Assembly (NCBI GenBank): GCA_934438035.1
Contig: CAKSBK010000068.1
Location: 1 to 6,107 of the forward strand
Source: an uncultured Christensenellaceae bacterium
GTDB taxonomy: Bacteria; Bacillota; Clostridia; Christensenellales; Christensenellaceae
Direction of reading: 5' to 3'
Length of the DNA: 6,107 nucleotides
This document shows, piece by piece, positions 1 to 5,869 of this stretch (positions within the stretch are counted from its first letter, which is position 1; each line of letters begins with the position of its first letter). Both the position numbers and the translations under genes were made by a program. Below the pieces are notes generated by a model. The model was not told where the DNA came from. It saw only the letters and a program-made list of their open reading frames with translations, and made no database searches.

Positions 1-1041
1 GTCTACCACCTGAGACTGGCTCTTTATGTCTATTTTGTATCCCGTAAGCTTTGCGGCAAGCCTTGCGTTCTGTCCTTCCTTGCCGATTGCAAGAGAAAGC
101 TGATAATCGGGAACGACAACCTTTGCGGCATGCTCCTCCTCGTTTACCTGGCACATTACCACTTTTGCCGGCCTTAAAGCGTTTGAAATGTATTCGGCAG
201 GATCGGTGCTCCACGGAATGACGTCTATTCTCTCTCCGTTAAGCTCTTCAACTATGTTCTCTATTCTCTGTCTTTTTAAACCGATGCATGCGCCGACGGG
301 GTCAATATCCGGATTTTCCGCATAAACGGCGATTTTGCTTCTCTGACCCGCCTCTCTCGCAAGCGATTTTATAATTACCGCATTTGACGCAATTTCCGGA
401 ACCTCCAGCTCAAAAAGTCTTTTAACAAGACCGGGATGTGACCTTGAAGTAACTATCTGCGGTCCTTTGTTTGAGCGCTTTACCTCCAACACATATACCT
501 TTATTCTCTTTCCGGGCTCATATGTTTCACCCGGAATCGTCTCCTTAAAAGGAAGTATGCCGTATGCTTTTCCAAGCTCGACATGATAGCAGTTTTTTTC
601 CTGTCTTTCAACTACGGCGCTCATAAGCTCGCCTTCTTTATCGGAAAACTGCTCGAACACAACGCCTCTTTCCGCCTCTCTTATCTTCTGAACGACAACC
701 TGCTTTGCAGTCTGCGCGGCTATTCTGCCGAAAGAAGCGGGCTCTACTATTTTTTCTAACGTATCGCCTATTTCGTAAGCGGGATTAATCTTTCTTGCTT
801 CTTCAAGACTAACCTCAAAGGTGTTGTCAAACACCTCGTCGACAACCTCCATTTGGGCGTATACGGTAACTTTTCCCGTCTGCGGGTCTATTTCCACTCT
901 CGCATTCTGAGAAGCTCCGAAATTGCGCTTGTATGCCGAGATAAGCGCAGATTCAAGCGCCTCTAAAACGACTTCCTTGGGTATACCCTTTTCGTTTTCC
1001 AGCTCGTCCAAAGCCAGCATGAAATCAGTATCTATCTTCAC
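1..1041 (-). CDS. nusA: Transcription termination/antitermination factor NusA (3' end cut by window edge)
   Basis: NusA binds RNA polymerase near the RNA exit channel and modulates pausing, intrinsic termination and antitermination. 347 codons are visible and no stop is reached; related NusA proteins have about 345-400 residues, so little is missing. Order of domains: N-terminal RNAP-binding domain (about 1-130, opening with DFMLALDELENEKGIPKEVV), S1 (about 136-200, followed by the hallmark GPQIVTSRSHPGLVKRLFEL), KH1 (about 205-280, with DPVGACIG from residue 247) and KH2 (about 295-347, GKEG loop at 320-323). The start is GTG at 1041-1039. It places the family N-terminus correctly, and no other start codon lies in frame between it and the GGAGG; the next ATG is at residue 8. 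Oddity: the KH1 loop reads G-L-K-R (254-257) where the family normally has GxxG. The gene follows rimP by 23 bases, the usual order. Identity is near certain. Confidence 0.97.
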   Translation of the reverse strand, partial: MKIDTDFMLALDELENEKGIPKEVVLEALESALISAYKRNFGASQNARVEIDPQTGKVTVYAQMEVVDEVFDNTFEVSLEEARKINPAYEIGDTLEKIVEPASFGRIAAQTAKQVVVQKIREAERGVVFEQFSDKEGELMSAVVERQEKNCYHVELGKAYGILPFKETIPGETYEPGKRIKVYVLEVKRSNKGPQIVTSRSHPGLVKRLFELEVPEIASNAVIIKSLAREAGQRSKIAVYAENPDIDPVGACIGLKRQRIENIVEELNGERIDVIPWSTDPAEYISNALRPAKVVMCQVNEEEHAAKVVVPDYQLSLAIGKEGQNARLAAKLTGYKIDIKSQSQVVD

Positions 1042-1053
1042 TTTACTTCTAAA

Positions 1054-1058
1054 CCTCC
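1054..1058 (-). promoter_or_regulatory. Ribosome binding site of nusA, with long spacing
   Basis: GGAGG on the minus strand, in the 23-base gap after the rimP stop codon. It lies 12 bases before the GTG start, longer than the usual 5-9. No ATG, GTG or TTG falls in frame in between, so it supports the GTG at 1041 despite the spacing. Confidence 0.7.
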
Positions 1059-1064
1059 GTATTA

Positions 1065-1541
1065 TTAAAAATCAAGGTGCAGCTTAACAAGCGCAACCTG
1101 CTTAAATTCAAATGTTTTTTCCTCTTCGCCCGCAATAATCGTAAGCGTTTGTTCGCTCTTATCCTTAAGCATACCCGTGTAAAGCTTATTTCCGGCGTCG
1201 TCTTTTTTATAGAGCTTTACGTCAACCGTTTTTCCCATAGCCCACGCAAACTCTCTGTCTGTCTTTATCGCGCGCTCTAAACCGGGCGAAGAAACGCAAA
1301 GCACATACGCCTCCTCTATAGGATCTTTTTCATCTATAAGCGGGTCAACCGCCCTTGAAAAATTCTCACAATCGTCAAGGTCTATTCCGCCCTCCGGCTT
1401 GTCGATGTAAATAACAAGTTCGTTATCCTCTTCGTTTTTAGGCGCATATTCCACACCTACAAGAACAAAACCCATTTCCTGTGCAACGGGTTCCGCCACA
1501 GCTTCAACAAGCTTCTCAATCGTTTCTGTTTTTTTTGACAT
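1065..1541 (-). CDS. rimP: Ribosome maturation factor RimP
   Basis: RimP is a cytoplasmic assembly factor that binds the free 30S subunit and helps mature it (known for the family). The 158-residue product matches the usual length of about 150-160. The N-terminal alpha/beta domain spans about residues 8-85 and ends in the family signature VSSPGLER (83-90); the SH3-like C-terminal domain follows (about 92-158, with GKTVDVKLYKK at 103-113). ATG at 1541 is preceded by GAGG (1550-1547) at 5 bases, which fixes the start. It sits directly upstream of nusA, the near-universal rimP-nusA order, and the two are almost certainly co-transcribed. A promoter and an attenuator-like hairpin lie in the 118 bases before it. 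The product is notably acidic and nothing looks damaged. Confidence 0.96.
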   Translation of the reverse strand: MSKKTETIEKLVEAVAEPVAQEMGFVLVGVEYAPKNEEDNELVIYIDKPEGGIDLDDCENFSRAVDPLIDEKDPIEEAYVLCVSSPGLERAIKTDREFAWAMGKTVDVKLYKKDDAGNKLYTGMLKDKSEQTLTIIAGEEEKTFEFKQVALVKLHLDF

Positions 1542-1566
1542 CGATACCTCACAAAAAAGCCCCTAC

Positions 1567-1598
1567 AAAATTCAAAGAGTGGGAAAAGACCCACTCTT
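1567..1598 (-). terminator. Attenuator-like hairpin in the rimP-nusA leader
   Basis: On the minus strand, AAGAGUGGG (1598-1590) and CCCACUCUU (1583-1575) form a perfect 9-bp stem around a UCUUUU loop. The following tract is weak and broken (U, G, A, A, then UUUU, 1574-1567). The hairpin sits 25-50 bases before the rimP ATG and downstream of a predicted promoter, so read-through is required to express rimP and nusA. In Bacillus subtilis the rimP-nusA operon is known to be autoregulated by NusA-stimulated termination in its leader; a strong stem with a poor U-tract is what a NusA-dependent terminator looks like. Autoregulation here is inferred. I see no convincing antiterminator pairing. Confidence 0.7.
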
Positions 1599-1623
1599 CA
1601 TAAAACAGAGCTATTACAACACT

Positions 1624-1652
1624 ATAGTAGCACAGAAAAGCCCGTATTACAA
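1624..1652 (-). promoter_or_regulatory. Predicted vegetative sigma-factor promoter for rimP-nusA
   Basis: Minus strand: TTGTAA (-35, 1652-1647; 4/6 to TTGACA), a 17-bp spacer, then TACTAT (-10, 1629-1624; 4/6 to TATAAT). TGC directly before the -10 gives an extended -10 element. The start of transcription would fall near 1618, giving a leader of about 75 bases that contains the hairpin at 1598-1575. The -35 lies just past the RNase E/G stop codon. Hexamers are imperfect but spacing and the extended -10 favour it. Confidence 0.55.
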
Positions 1653-1678
1653 GCTTTTTTTAAAAAAAGCTCTGTGCT
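1629..1678. repeat. Nested inverted repeats across the RNase E/G stop codon
   Basis: The 20-base stretch 1652-1671 (AGC, seven T, seven A, GCT) is a perfect palindrome containing the TAA stop of the RNase E/G gene. It is bracketed by 8-bp arms AGCACAGA (1629-1636) and TCTGTGCT (1671-1678). In RNA this could fold as an outer stem holding an A/U-rich inner hairpin. No U-tract follows the outer arm on the minus strand, so it is not a standard terminator. The outer left arm and the spacer region coincide with the predicted rimP promoter. Confidence 0.6.
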
Positions 1679-3195
1679 TCGCTGTACTTCCCGGCCGCTT
1701 TTTTATAATCTACAATGCTGGTAACTTTTATACTGTGTATATGCGCAAGCTTGTTTTCGGTAAAATAAAACTTTCTTCCCTCAAACTTTGGCAATATCGC
1801 CTCGTTGTTCGCATTCATCTGCATAACGTAATCCGCAACCGAAGGCGCAAGCTCAACCATAAACGCTTCCGAATCGGAATTGTTTACCGCCCTTATAACT
1901 TCCCTTCTTAAACGCATCATCATTGTCGGGTTGCTGTAAACCTTGCCCGTCCCGGAGCAATAGGGGCAGGTCGTCTCAACTATCGTAGAAAGCTTTCTTC
2001 TTACCTTTTTCCTCGTCATTTCCACAAGCCCGAGCTCCGTCATTCCAAGCACGTTTGTCTTCGTTCTGTCTTCCTTTAAAAACTCCTCAAACTTCTCAAG
2101 AAGCTTTTTTCTGTTTTCAACCTCTTCCATATCTATGAAGTCGATTATTATTATCCCCCCGATATCTCTTAAGCGCAGCTGGCGGGCAATTTCCTTTGCC
2201 GCTTCAAGATTCGTGTTGAAAATCGTCTCCTGCAAATCAAATTCGCCGATATATTTTCCCGTATTTACGTCTATTGCCGTTAAAGCCTCCGCCTCGTCTA
2301 TAACGAGATACGCCCCGCTCTTAAGCCATATTTTTCTTTGAACGGTTTTGTCTATTTTGCTTTCAAGAGAATATCTGTCAAAGATATTATCGCTTCCGTC
2401 GTAATATTTAACGTTTTCCACCATTTCCGGCTGAGTTATTCTCACCATTGCGAGCACCTTTTGATAATACTCGTAGTCGTTTATTATAAACTCCTTTACC
2501 TCCGGCGTGAAAACGTCTCTTACCGTTCTGAAAAGAAGCGTTTCTTCGGCATGGATAAGTCTAGGCGCGTTTAACATGTTGGACTTTTTTTGTATCCTGC
2601 CCCAAAGCCTTTCAAGAAAACGAATCTCCGTTACAAACTCGCTTTCGTCCGCGCCTTCGGCAACTGTGCGGACTATTACGCCCATGCCCTCCGGCTTAAT
2701 TCTGGTAAAAATCTCCTTTAGGCGTTCTCTTTCAGCCTCATCCGTAATTCTTCTTGATACTCCGACATGATCTATGGTCGGCATCAAAACGAGCATTCTT
2801 CCGGGAAGAGTGACGTGAGTCGTTACCCTTGCGCCCTTTGTTCCGCCGGGCTGTTTTAACACCTGCACCATTATTTCCTGTCCGCGTTTAAGCATATCTT
2901 GAATAGGAAGCGCTTCAAAGCTGCTGTCATCGGGTGCATTTTCTCCTTCAAATTCAAAATCCGCTTTATCTACCCTTATATCTCCCGCATATAAGAATGC
3001 GTTTCTTTCAAGGCCGACGTCAACGAACGCAGCCTGCATTCCCGGAAGAACGTTTGCGACCCTGCCCTTATAGATGTTGCCTACCTGGCGCTCATGCCCT
3101 CTCAGCTCGACGTGTATCTCTGCAAGCTCGTCGTCTTCAAGCAAAGCAACCCTGACTTCATGAGGGTTAACGTCGGCAATTATCTGTTTTTTCAC
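1660..3195 (-). CDS. rng: Ribonuclease E/G family endoribonuclease (short, RNase G-like)
   Basis: A single-strand-specific endoribonuclease for RNA decay and rRNA/tRNA processing. The 511 residues match RNase G or the RNase E catalytic half; there is no long degradosome scaffold tail. S1 domain about residues 37-125, interrupted by an acidic segment (about 76-100); RNase H-like and 5'-sensor region about 125-215, with VIVRT at 173-177 matching the 5'-phosphate pocket (R176, T177); DNase I-like catalytic region about 285-400. The metal-binding aspartates are D309 (TAIDVN) and D352 (IIIDFIDM), 43 apart as in E. coli RNase E D303/D346. The zinc-link CPYC (C410, C413) is at the same offset from D309 as in E. 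coli. The small C-terminal domain covers about 414-511. Start is GTG at 3195 with AGGAG 6 bases upstream. It follows the DUF2344 gene by 49 bases with no clear terminator and is probably its operon partner. RNase G versus E is a matter of naming. Confidence 0.95.
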   Translation of the reverse strand: MKKQIIADVNPHEVRVALLEDDELAEIHVELRGHERQVGNIYKGRVANVLPGMQAAFVDVGLERNAFLYAGDIRVDKADFEFEGENAPDDSSFEALPIQDMLKRGQEIMVQVLKQPGGTKGARVTTHVTLPGRMLVLMPTIDHVGVSRRITDEAERERLKEIFTRIKPEGMGVIVRTVAEGADESEFVTEIRFLERLWGRIQKKSNMLNAPRLIHAEETLLFRTVRDVFTPEVKEFIINDYEYYQKVLAMVRITQPEMVENVKYYDGSDNIFDRYSLESKIDKTVQRKIWLKSGAYLVIDEAEALTAIDVNTGKYIGEFDLQETIFNTNLEAAKEIARQLRLRDIGGIIIIDFIDMEEVENRKKLLEKFEEFLKEDRTKTNVLGMTELGLVEMTRKKVRRKLSTIVETTCPYCSGTGKVYSNPTMMMRLRREVIRAVNNSDSEAFMVELAPSVADYVMQMNANNEAILPKFEGRKFYFTENKLAHIHSIKVTSIVDYKKAAGKYSEAQSFF

Positions 3196-3201
3196 AATAA
3201 A

Positions 3202-3206
3202 CTCCT
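3202..3206 (-). promoter_or_regulatory. Ribosome binding site fixing the GTG start of the RNase E/G gene
   Basis: AGGAG on the minus strand, 6 bases before GTG at 3195-3193. The resulting N-terminus (MKKQIIADVNPHEVRVAL) matches the usual beginning of the family, so the non-ATG start is well supported. Confidence 0.8.
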
Positions 3207-3244
3207 TTTATTAAAAATAAAAAATATTTAAACGCCTAAGCGTA

Positions 3245-3919
3245 TTATACTTCGCAAAACAACTCGCCCATAGAAACAAGCTCTCCGCTTTTATCTATAA
3301 GCAGGTCTTCTCTTATAACCCTCGTTTCACACAAAACGCCGGCTCTTTTTTTAGCCTCTTCAATAAGCACTGCGGGCGGAAGAGAGCCGCTGCCGCTGTG
3401 CGCCACGGTTAAAACCGTGTTCTCCTTCGAAAAATCCACATTGTAAATAAGCGGACGTATATCAAACTGTCTTATTTTTCCTTTAGACTTTTTTTCGCAT
3501 ATGCATTCGTTTAAAGTAAGTATCTCTTTTATTCCCGAATCTATAGCATCTTTTGCGAAATTTTCCGCAATAACCGTAACCTTTGCGGCTCTGCAGGCTG
3601 CCATCAGCTTTTCTTCGTTCTCGTCAATCTTTCCCGCCTTTAAAATCTCTATGCCATCGGGCATGACGTCGTTAAGCTTTTTTTTGACCTCTTCCGGCGA
3701 TACGTCGCTTACGGTATAACACTCCATGTAATCGCCGTGAGATTCCGTTCCCACCGACAAAGCCGAAGCAAAACTTGTTAAAATATGCGGGTTAAATCCC
3801 TGTGAAAATTTCACCGGCAAACCCGTTCTCCTCAGCGCCCTGGAAAACAGACGCTGCATATCAAGGTGAGAAACAAACCTCGTCTCCCCCGTTCTTGAAA
3901 ATTTAATTCCTAAACGCAT
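3245..3919 (-). CDS. TIGR03936 / DUF2344 radical-SAM-associated protein, function unknown
   Basis: A 224-residue protein of the DUF2344 family, known only as a partner of, or fusion to, TIGR03960-type radical SAM proteins; no reaction is established. The family block is clear: RFVSHLD (14-20), RALRRTGLPVKFSQGFNPH (27-45) and FASALSVGTES (50-60). The middle and C-terminal parts (about 65-224) are less conserved; they contain four cysteines outside any obvious metal motif (C67, C139, C141, C197), plus C109 and C222. There is no signal peptide or membrane segment. I chose ATG at 3919 because the family begins at this MRLGIKFSRTGETRF; the frame is open 40 codons further up to 4039, but that part lies inside the radical SAM gene and looks non-homologous. 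The gene overlaps the upstream gene by 17 bases (3903-3919), implying translational coupling and joint action. Confidence 0.92.
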   Translation of the reverse strand: MRLGIKFSRTGETRFVSHLDMQRLFSRALRRTGLPVKFSQGFNPHILTSFASALSVGTESHGDYMECYTVSDVSPEEVKKKLNDVMPDGIEILKAGKIDENEEKLMAACRAAKVTVIAENFAKDAIDSGIKEILTLNECICEKKSKGKIRQFDIRPLIYNVDFSKENTVLTVAHSGSGSLPPAVLIEEAKKRAGVLCETRVIREDLLIDKSGELVSMGELFCEV

Positions 3920-5735
3920 TTTCGCATTTTCCTCCGAAGCCGCATCCCGTGCAGCCGTTTCTGCAATCATCCGTTGTTTTTGCTTCCGTGGCTTTCTTAA
4001 GCTCTCTTTTAAAATAGCTCTTTGAAACATAGCAGTCAATATGGTCGTAAGGCAAAGTTTCGTTTATATCCCTGCGCCTGTTTGCATAAAAGTGAGGGTC
4101 TAACCCCGCTTTTATAAATGCGTCGTCCCAATATTCCTGCCTGAAATAATCCTGCCAGCTGTCAAACATCGCCCCGTTTTTATAGGCACTGTAAATAACG
4201 CCGGAAAGTCTTCTGTCTCCCCGCGAAAAAACAGCCTCAAGGAAGCTCGTCCTTGTGTCATGCCAATTATATTTAACCTGTTTTATGGGCTTAAACTGCT
4301 CCTTTAAATATATCTGCTTTTCTCTTAAAAGCTCCGTGGAATCCTGAGGCTCCCACTGAAAAGGCGTAAACGGCTTAGGAACGAAAGAGGATGTTGAAAC
4401 ATGCAGCTTTAAAGCGCCCTTTCTTAACTCCTTAGGCACGCTTGAAAACACTCCTATCACCTTTTTTACCAAGCTCACTATTCCGTCAAGATCCTCGAAG
4501 GTCTCTGTGGGCAAGCCTATCATAAAATAAAGCTTAATTGAAGTAGCTCCGCTTTCAAAGGCATATCTTACCGCGCGCAGTAAATCTTCTTCCGTAACAT
4601 TTTTATTTATTACGTCTCTTAACCGCTGGGTTCCCGCCTCGGGCGCAAAGGTATAGCTTGATTTTCTCGCGCTCTGCATTCTTTTTGCATATTCCTTTTC
4701 AAAAGAATCCACTCTTAAAGAGGGCAGCGAAACGGAAACATGCTGTTTTTCAAATTTATCTATAAGCTCTATCGTAAGGTCGTTAATCTGCGAATAATCT
4801 CCCGAGCTTAAAGATGAAAGGGAAAGCTCTTCATATCCGGTGCAATTAATAAGCTCGTCCGCCTGTTTTTCAATCGTCTCTTTTTTTCTTTCTCGGTTAG
4901 GACGGTAGATATATCCTGCCTGGCAAAAACGACAGCCCCTTGTGCAGCCTCTGAAAATCTCAAGAGTTACTCTGTCGTGAACAAGACTTATAAACGGAAC
5001 TATAAGTTTTTCCGGGAAATACGAAGCGTTAAAATCCTTAACGAATCTCTTTTTTATGGGCATTTGCGGTCCCGTTACGGATTTAACCGTTCCGTCTTCG
5101 TTATATTCCACTTCGTAAAGAGAGGGTACGTATACTCCCTCTATTTTCGCGGCTTCCTTTAAAAAGTCCGTTTTAACATAGCCTTTTTTCTTATGAATTT
5201 TATATAAATCAAGAAGCTCGTTATTTACCTCTTCGCCCTCGCCGATTATAAATAAATCAAAAAAATCGCATACCGGCTCGGGGTTATACGTACAAGTGCC
5301 TCCCGCAATTACAAGCGGAAAGCTCTCGTCTCTGTCCTTCGCAAACAAAGGAACTCTCGAAAGCTCCAAAACCTTTAATACGGTAGTATAGCACATCTCG
5401 TAAGAAAGGTTAAATCCTATCATATCAAACTCCGCCGCGGGAGTATGCGTCTCTAAGGAATAAAGAGGAATATCCGCTTTTTGCATTTCCTCCATCATGT
5501 CTTTAAAAGGCGCGTATGCGCGCTCGCAATAACAGTCTTCACGTTCGTTTTGAAGCCAATATAATATAGTTGTGCCTAAATTGCTCATTCCGACTTCATA
5601 TATATCAGGAAACGCAAATAAAAAGCGTATATCCTGCGTTTCGTCTTTTTTTACCATATTGAGCTCCCCGCCGGTATATCTGGCAGGCTTTTCAACTCTT
5701 GAAAGAAGCTCGTCGGGTATCGTTACATGAGACAA
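3903..5735 (-). CDS. TIGR03960-type B12-binding-domain radical SAM protein, function unknown
   Basis: A 610-residue radical SAM enzyme. It should reductively cleave S-adenosylmethionine at a [4Fe-4S] cluster held by C264, C268 and C271 (C-TRG-C-RF-C). The N-terminal third (about 35-185, with FPDIYEVGMSNLG at 42-54 and VIAGGTCTYNPEP at 142-154) resembles the cobalamin-binding-like domain of MiaB/methyltransferase-type proteins; I see no DxHxxG base-off histidine motif, so B12 binding is unproven. The radical SAM barrel runs about 255-470, with SLSSGDYS (308-315), FAPEAGTQRLR (363-373) and MIGLPTET (405-412). The tail holds four cysteines, C591-x3-C595-x2-C598-x5-C604, possibly a second metal site. 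Start is TTG at 5735 with AAGGAG 7 bases upstream; it restores the conserved VEKPARYTGGE opening, which starting at the first internal Met (residue 27) would remove. First gene of a probable operon with DUF2344 and RNase E/G. The substrate is unknown. Confidence 0.95.
   Translation of the reverse strand: MSHVTIPDELLSRVEKPARYTGGELNMVKKDETQDIRFLFAFPDIYEVGMSNLGTTILYWLQNEREDCYCERAYAPFKDMMEEMQKADIPLYSLETHTPAAEFDMIGFNLSYEMCYTTVLKVLELSRVPLFAKDRDESFPLVIAGGTCTYNPEPVCDFFDLFIIGEGEEVNNELLDLYKIHKKKGYVKTDFLKEAAKIEGVYVPSLYEVEYNEDGTVKSVTGPQMPIKKRFVKDFNASYFPEKLIVPFISLVHDRVTLEIFRGCTRGCRFCQAGYIYRPNRERKKETIEKQADELINCTGYEELSLSSLSSGDYSQINDLTIELIDKFEKQHVSVSLPSLRVDSFEKEYAKRMQSARKSSYTFAPEAGTQRLRDVINKNVTEEDLLRAVRYAFESGATSIKLYFMIGLPTETFEDLDGIVSLVKKVIGVFSSVPKELRKGALKLHVSTSSFVPKPFTPFQWEPQDSTELLREKQIYLKEQFKPIKQVKYNWHDTRTSFLEAVFSRGDRRLSGVIYSAYKNGAMFDSWQDYFRQEYWDDAFIKAGLDPHFYANRRRDINETLPYDHIDCYVSKSYFKRELKKATEAKTTDDCRNGCTGCGFGGKCENAFRN
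3931..3935 (-). promoter_or_regulatory. Ribosome binding site of the DUF2344 gene, inside the radical SAM gene
   Basis: GGAGG on the minus strand, 11 bases before ATG at 3919. It is embedded in the codons of the Cys-rich end of the radical SAM protein (it encodes part of GFGGKC). Its position supports the short 224-residue start and re-initiation by ribosomes finishing the upstream gene. Confidence 0.7.
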
Positions 5736-5742
5736 ATCAATT

Positions 5743-5748
5743 CTCCTT
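5743..5748 (-). promoter_or_regulatory. Ribosome binding site fixing the TTG start of the radical SAM gene
   Basis: AAGGAG on the minus strand, 7 bases before TTG at 5735-5733. No other in-frame start codon lies closer, so this site decides for the TTG. Confidence 0.8.
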
Positions 5749-5781
5749 TTATATGCAAATATGCATTATAATACAACTATC

Positions 5782-5810
5782 ATTATAACACCAAAAAAAT
5801 AAAGGGTCAA
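5782..5810 (-). promoter_or_regulatory. Near-consensus vegetative promoter for the radical SAM - DUF2344 - RNase E/G unit
   Basis: Minus strand: TTGACC (-35, 5810-5805; 5/6), a 17-bp spacer, then TATAAT (-10, 5787-5782; 6/6), with TGT just before it as an extended -10. Transcription should begin near 5776, giving a leader of about 40 bases. The -35 is formed by the 3' arm of the upstream terminator hairpin and the spacer contains its T-tract. A second TATAAT (5770-5765) lacks a good -35 at proper distance. Confidence 0.8.
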
Positions 5811-5828
5811 TTAACAGTTTGACCCTTT
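5793..5828 (-). terminator. Second tandem intrinsic terminator after the RbsD-like gene
   Basis: Minus strand: AAAGGGTCAA (5828-5819) pairs perfectly with TTGACCCTTT (5810-5801) over an 8-base loop, followed by ATTTTTTT (5800-5793). It backs up the first terminator only 7 bases upstream. Its 3' arm doubles as the -35 of the next promoter. Confidence 0.85.
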
Positions 5829-5834
5829 GCGAAT

Positions 5835-5861
5835 ATAAAAAAGCACGGCAAAATGCCGTGC
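5835..5861 (-). terminator. Intrinsic terminator of the RbsD-like gene
   Basis: Minus strand: GCACGGCA (5861-5854) and TGCCGTGC (5850-5843) form a GC-rich 8-bp stem with a 3-base loop, followed by six T (5842-5837). It begins 9 bases after the TAA stop of the upstream gene. On the plus strand the hairpin has no good T-tract, so it acts in one direction. Confidence 0.92.
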
Positions 5862-5869
5862 CCTAATTT

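Noticed and set aside
1579..1911. Open frame of 110 codons on the plus strand
   Set aside because: It lies antisense to the end of the RNase E/G gene and across the rimP leader hairpin, and its product resembles nothing I recognise. The shorter plus-strand frames at 1077-1280, 2135-2341, 2338-2574, 2507-2770, 2934-3155, 3501-3719 and 4977-5162 are likewise antisense shadows of well-identified genes.
3232..3243. Small hairpin (ACGC/GCGT) followed by a T-rich stretch between DUF2344 and RNase E/G genes
   Set aside because: Only a 4-bp stem; too weak to call a terminator. The A/T-rich 49-base gap is more simply a spacer.
3244..3249. Perfect TATAAT on the minus strand before the RNase E/G gene
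   Set aside because: No acceptable -35 at 16-18 bp and no TG extension. It includes the DUF2344 stop codon, and a separate promoter here is not supported.
3920..4039. Longer start for the DUF2344 protein (264 residues from 4039)
   Set aside because: The 40 extra residues lie wholly in the radical SAM coding region, are Lys/Arg/Ala-rich without family similarity, and the family N-terminus begins at the ATG at 3919, which has its own GGAGG.
5843..5861. First terminator as a bidirectional terminator
   Set aside because: On the plus strand the stem is followed by a broken T-tract and there is no plus-strand gene to terminate.
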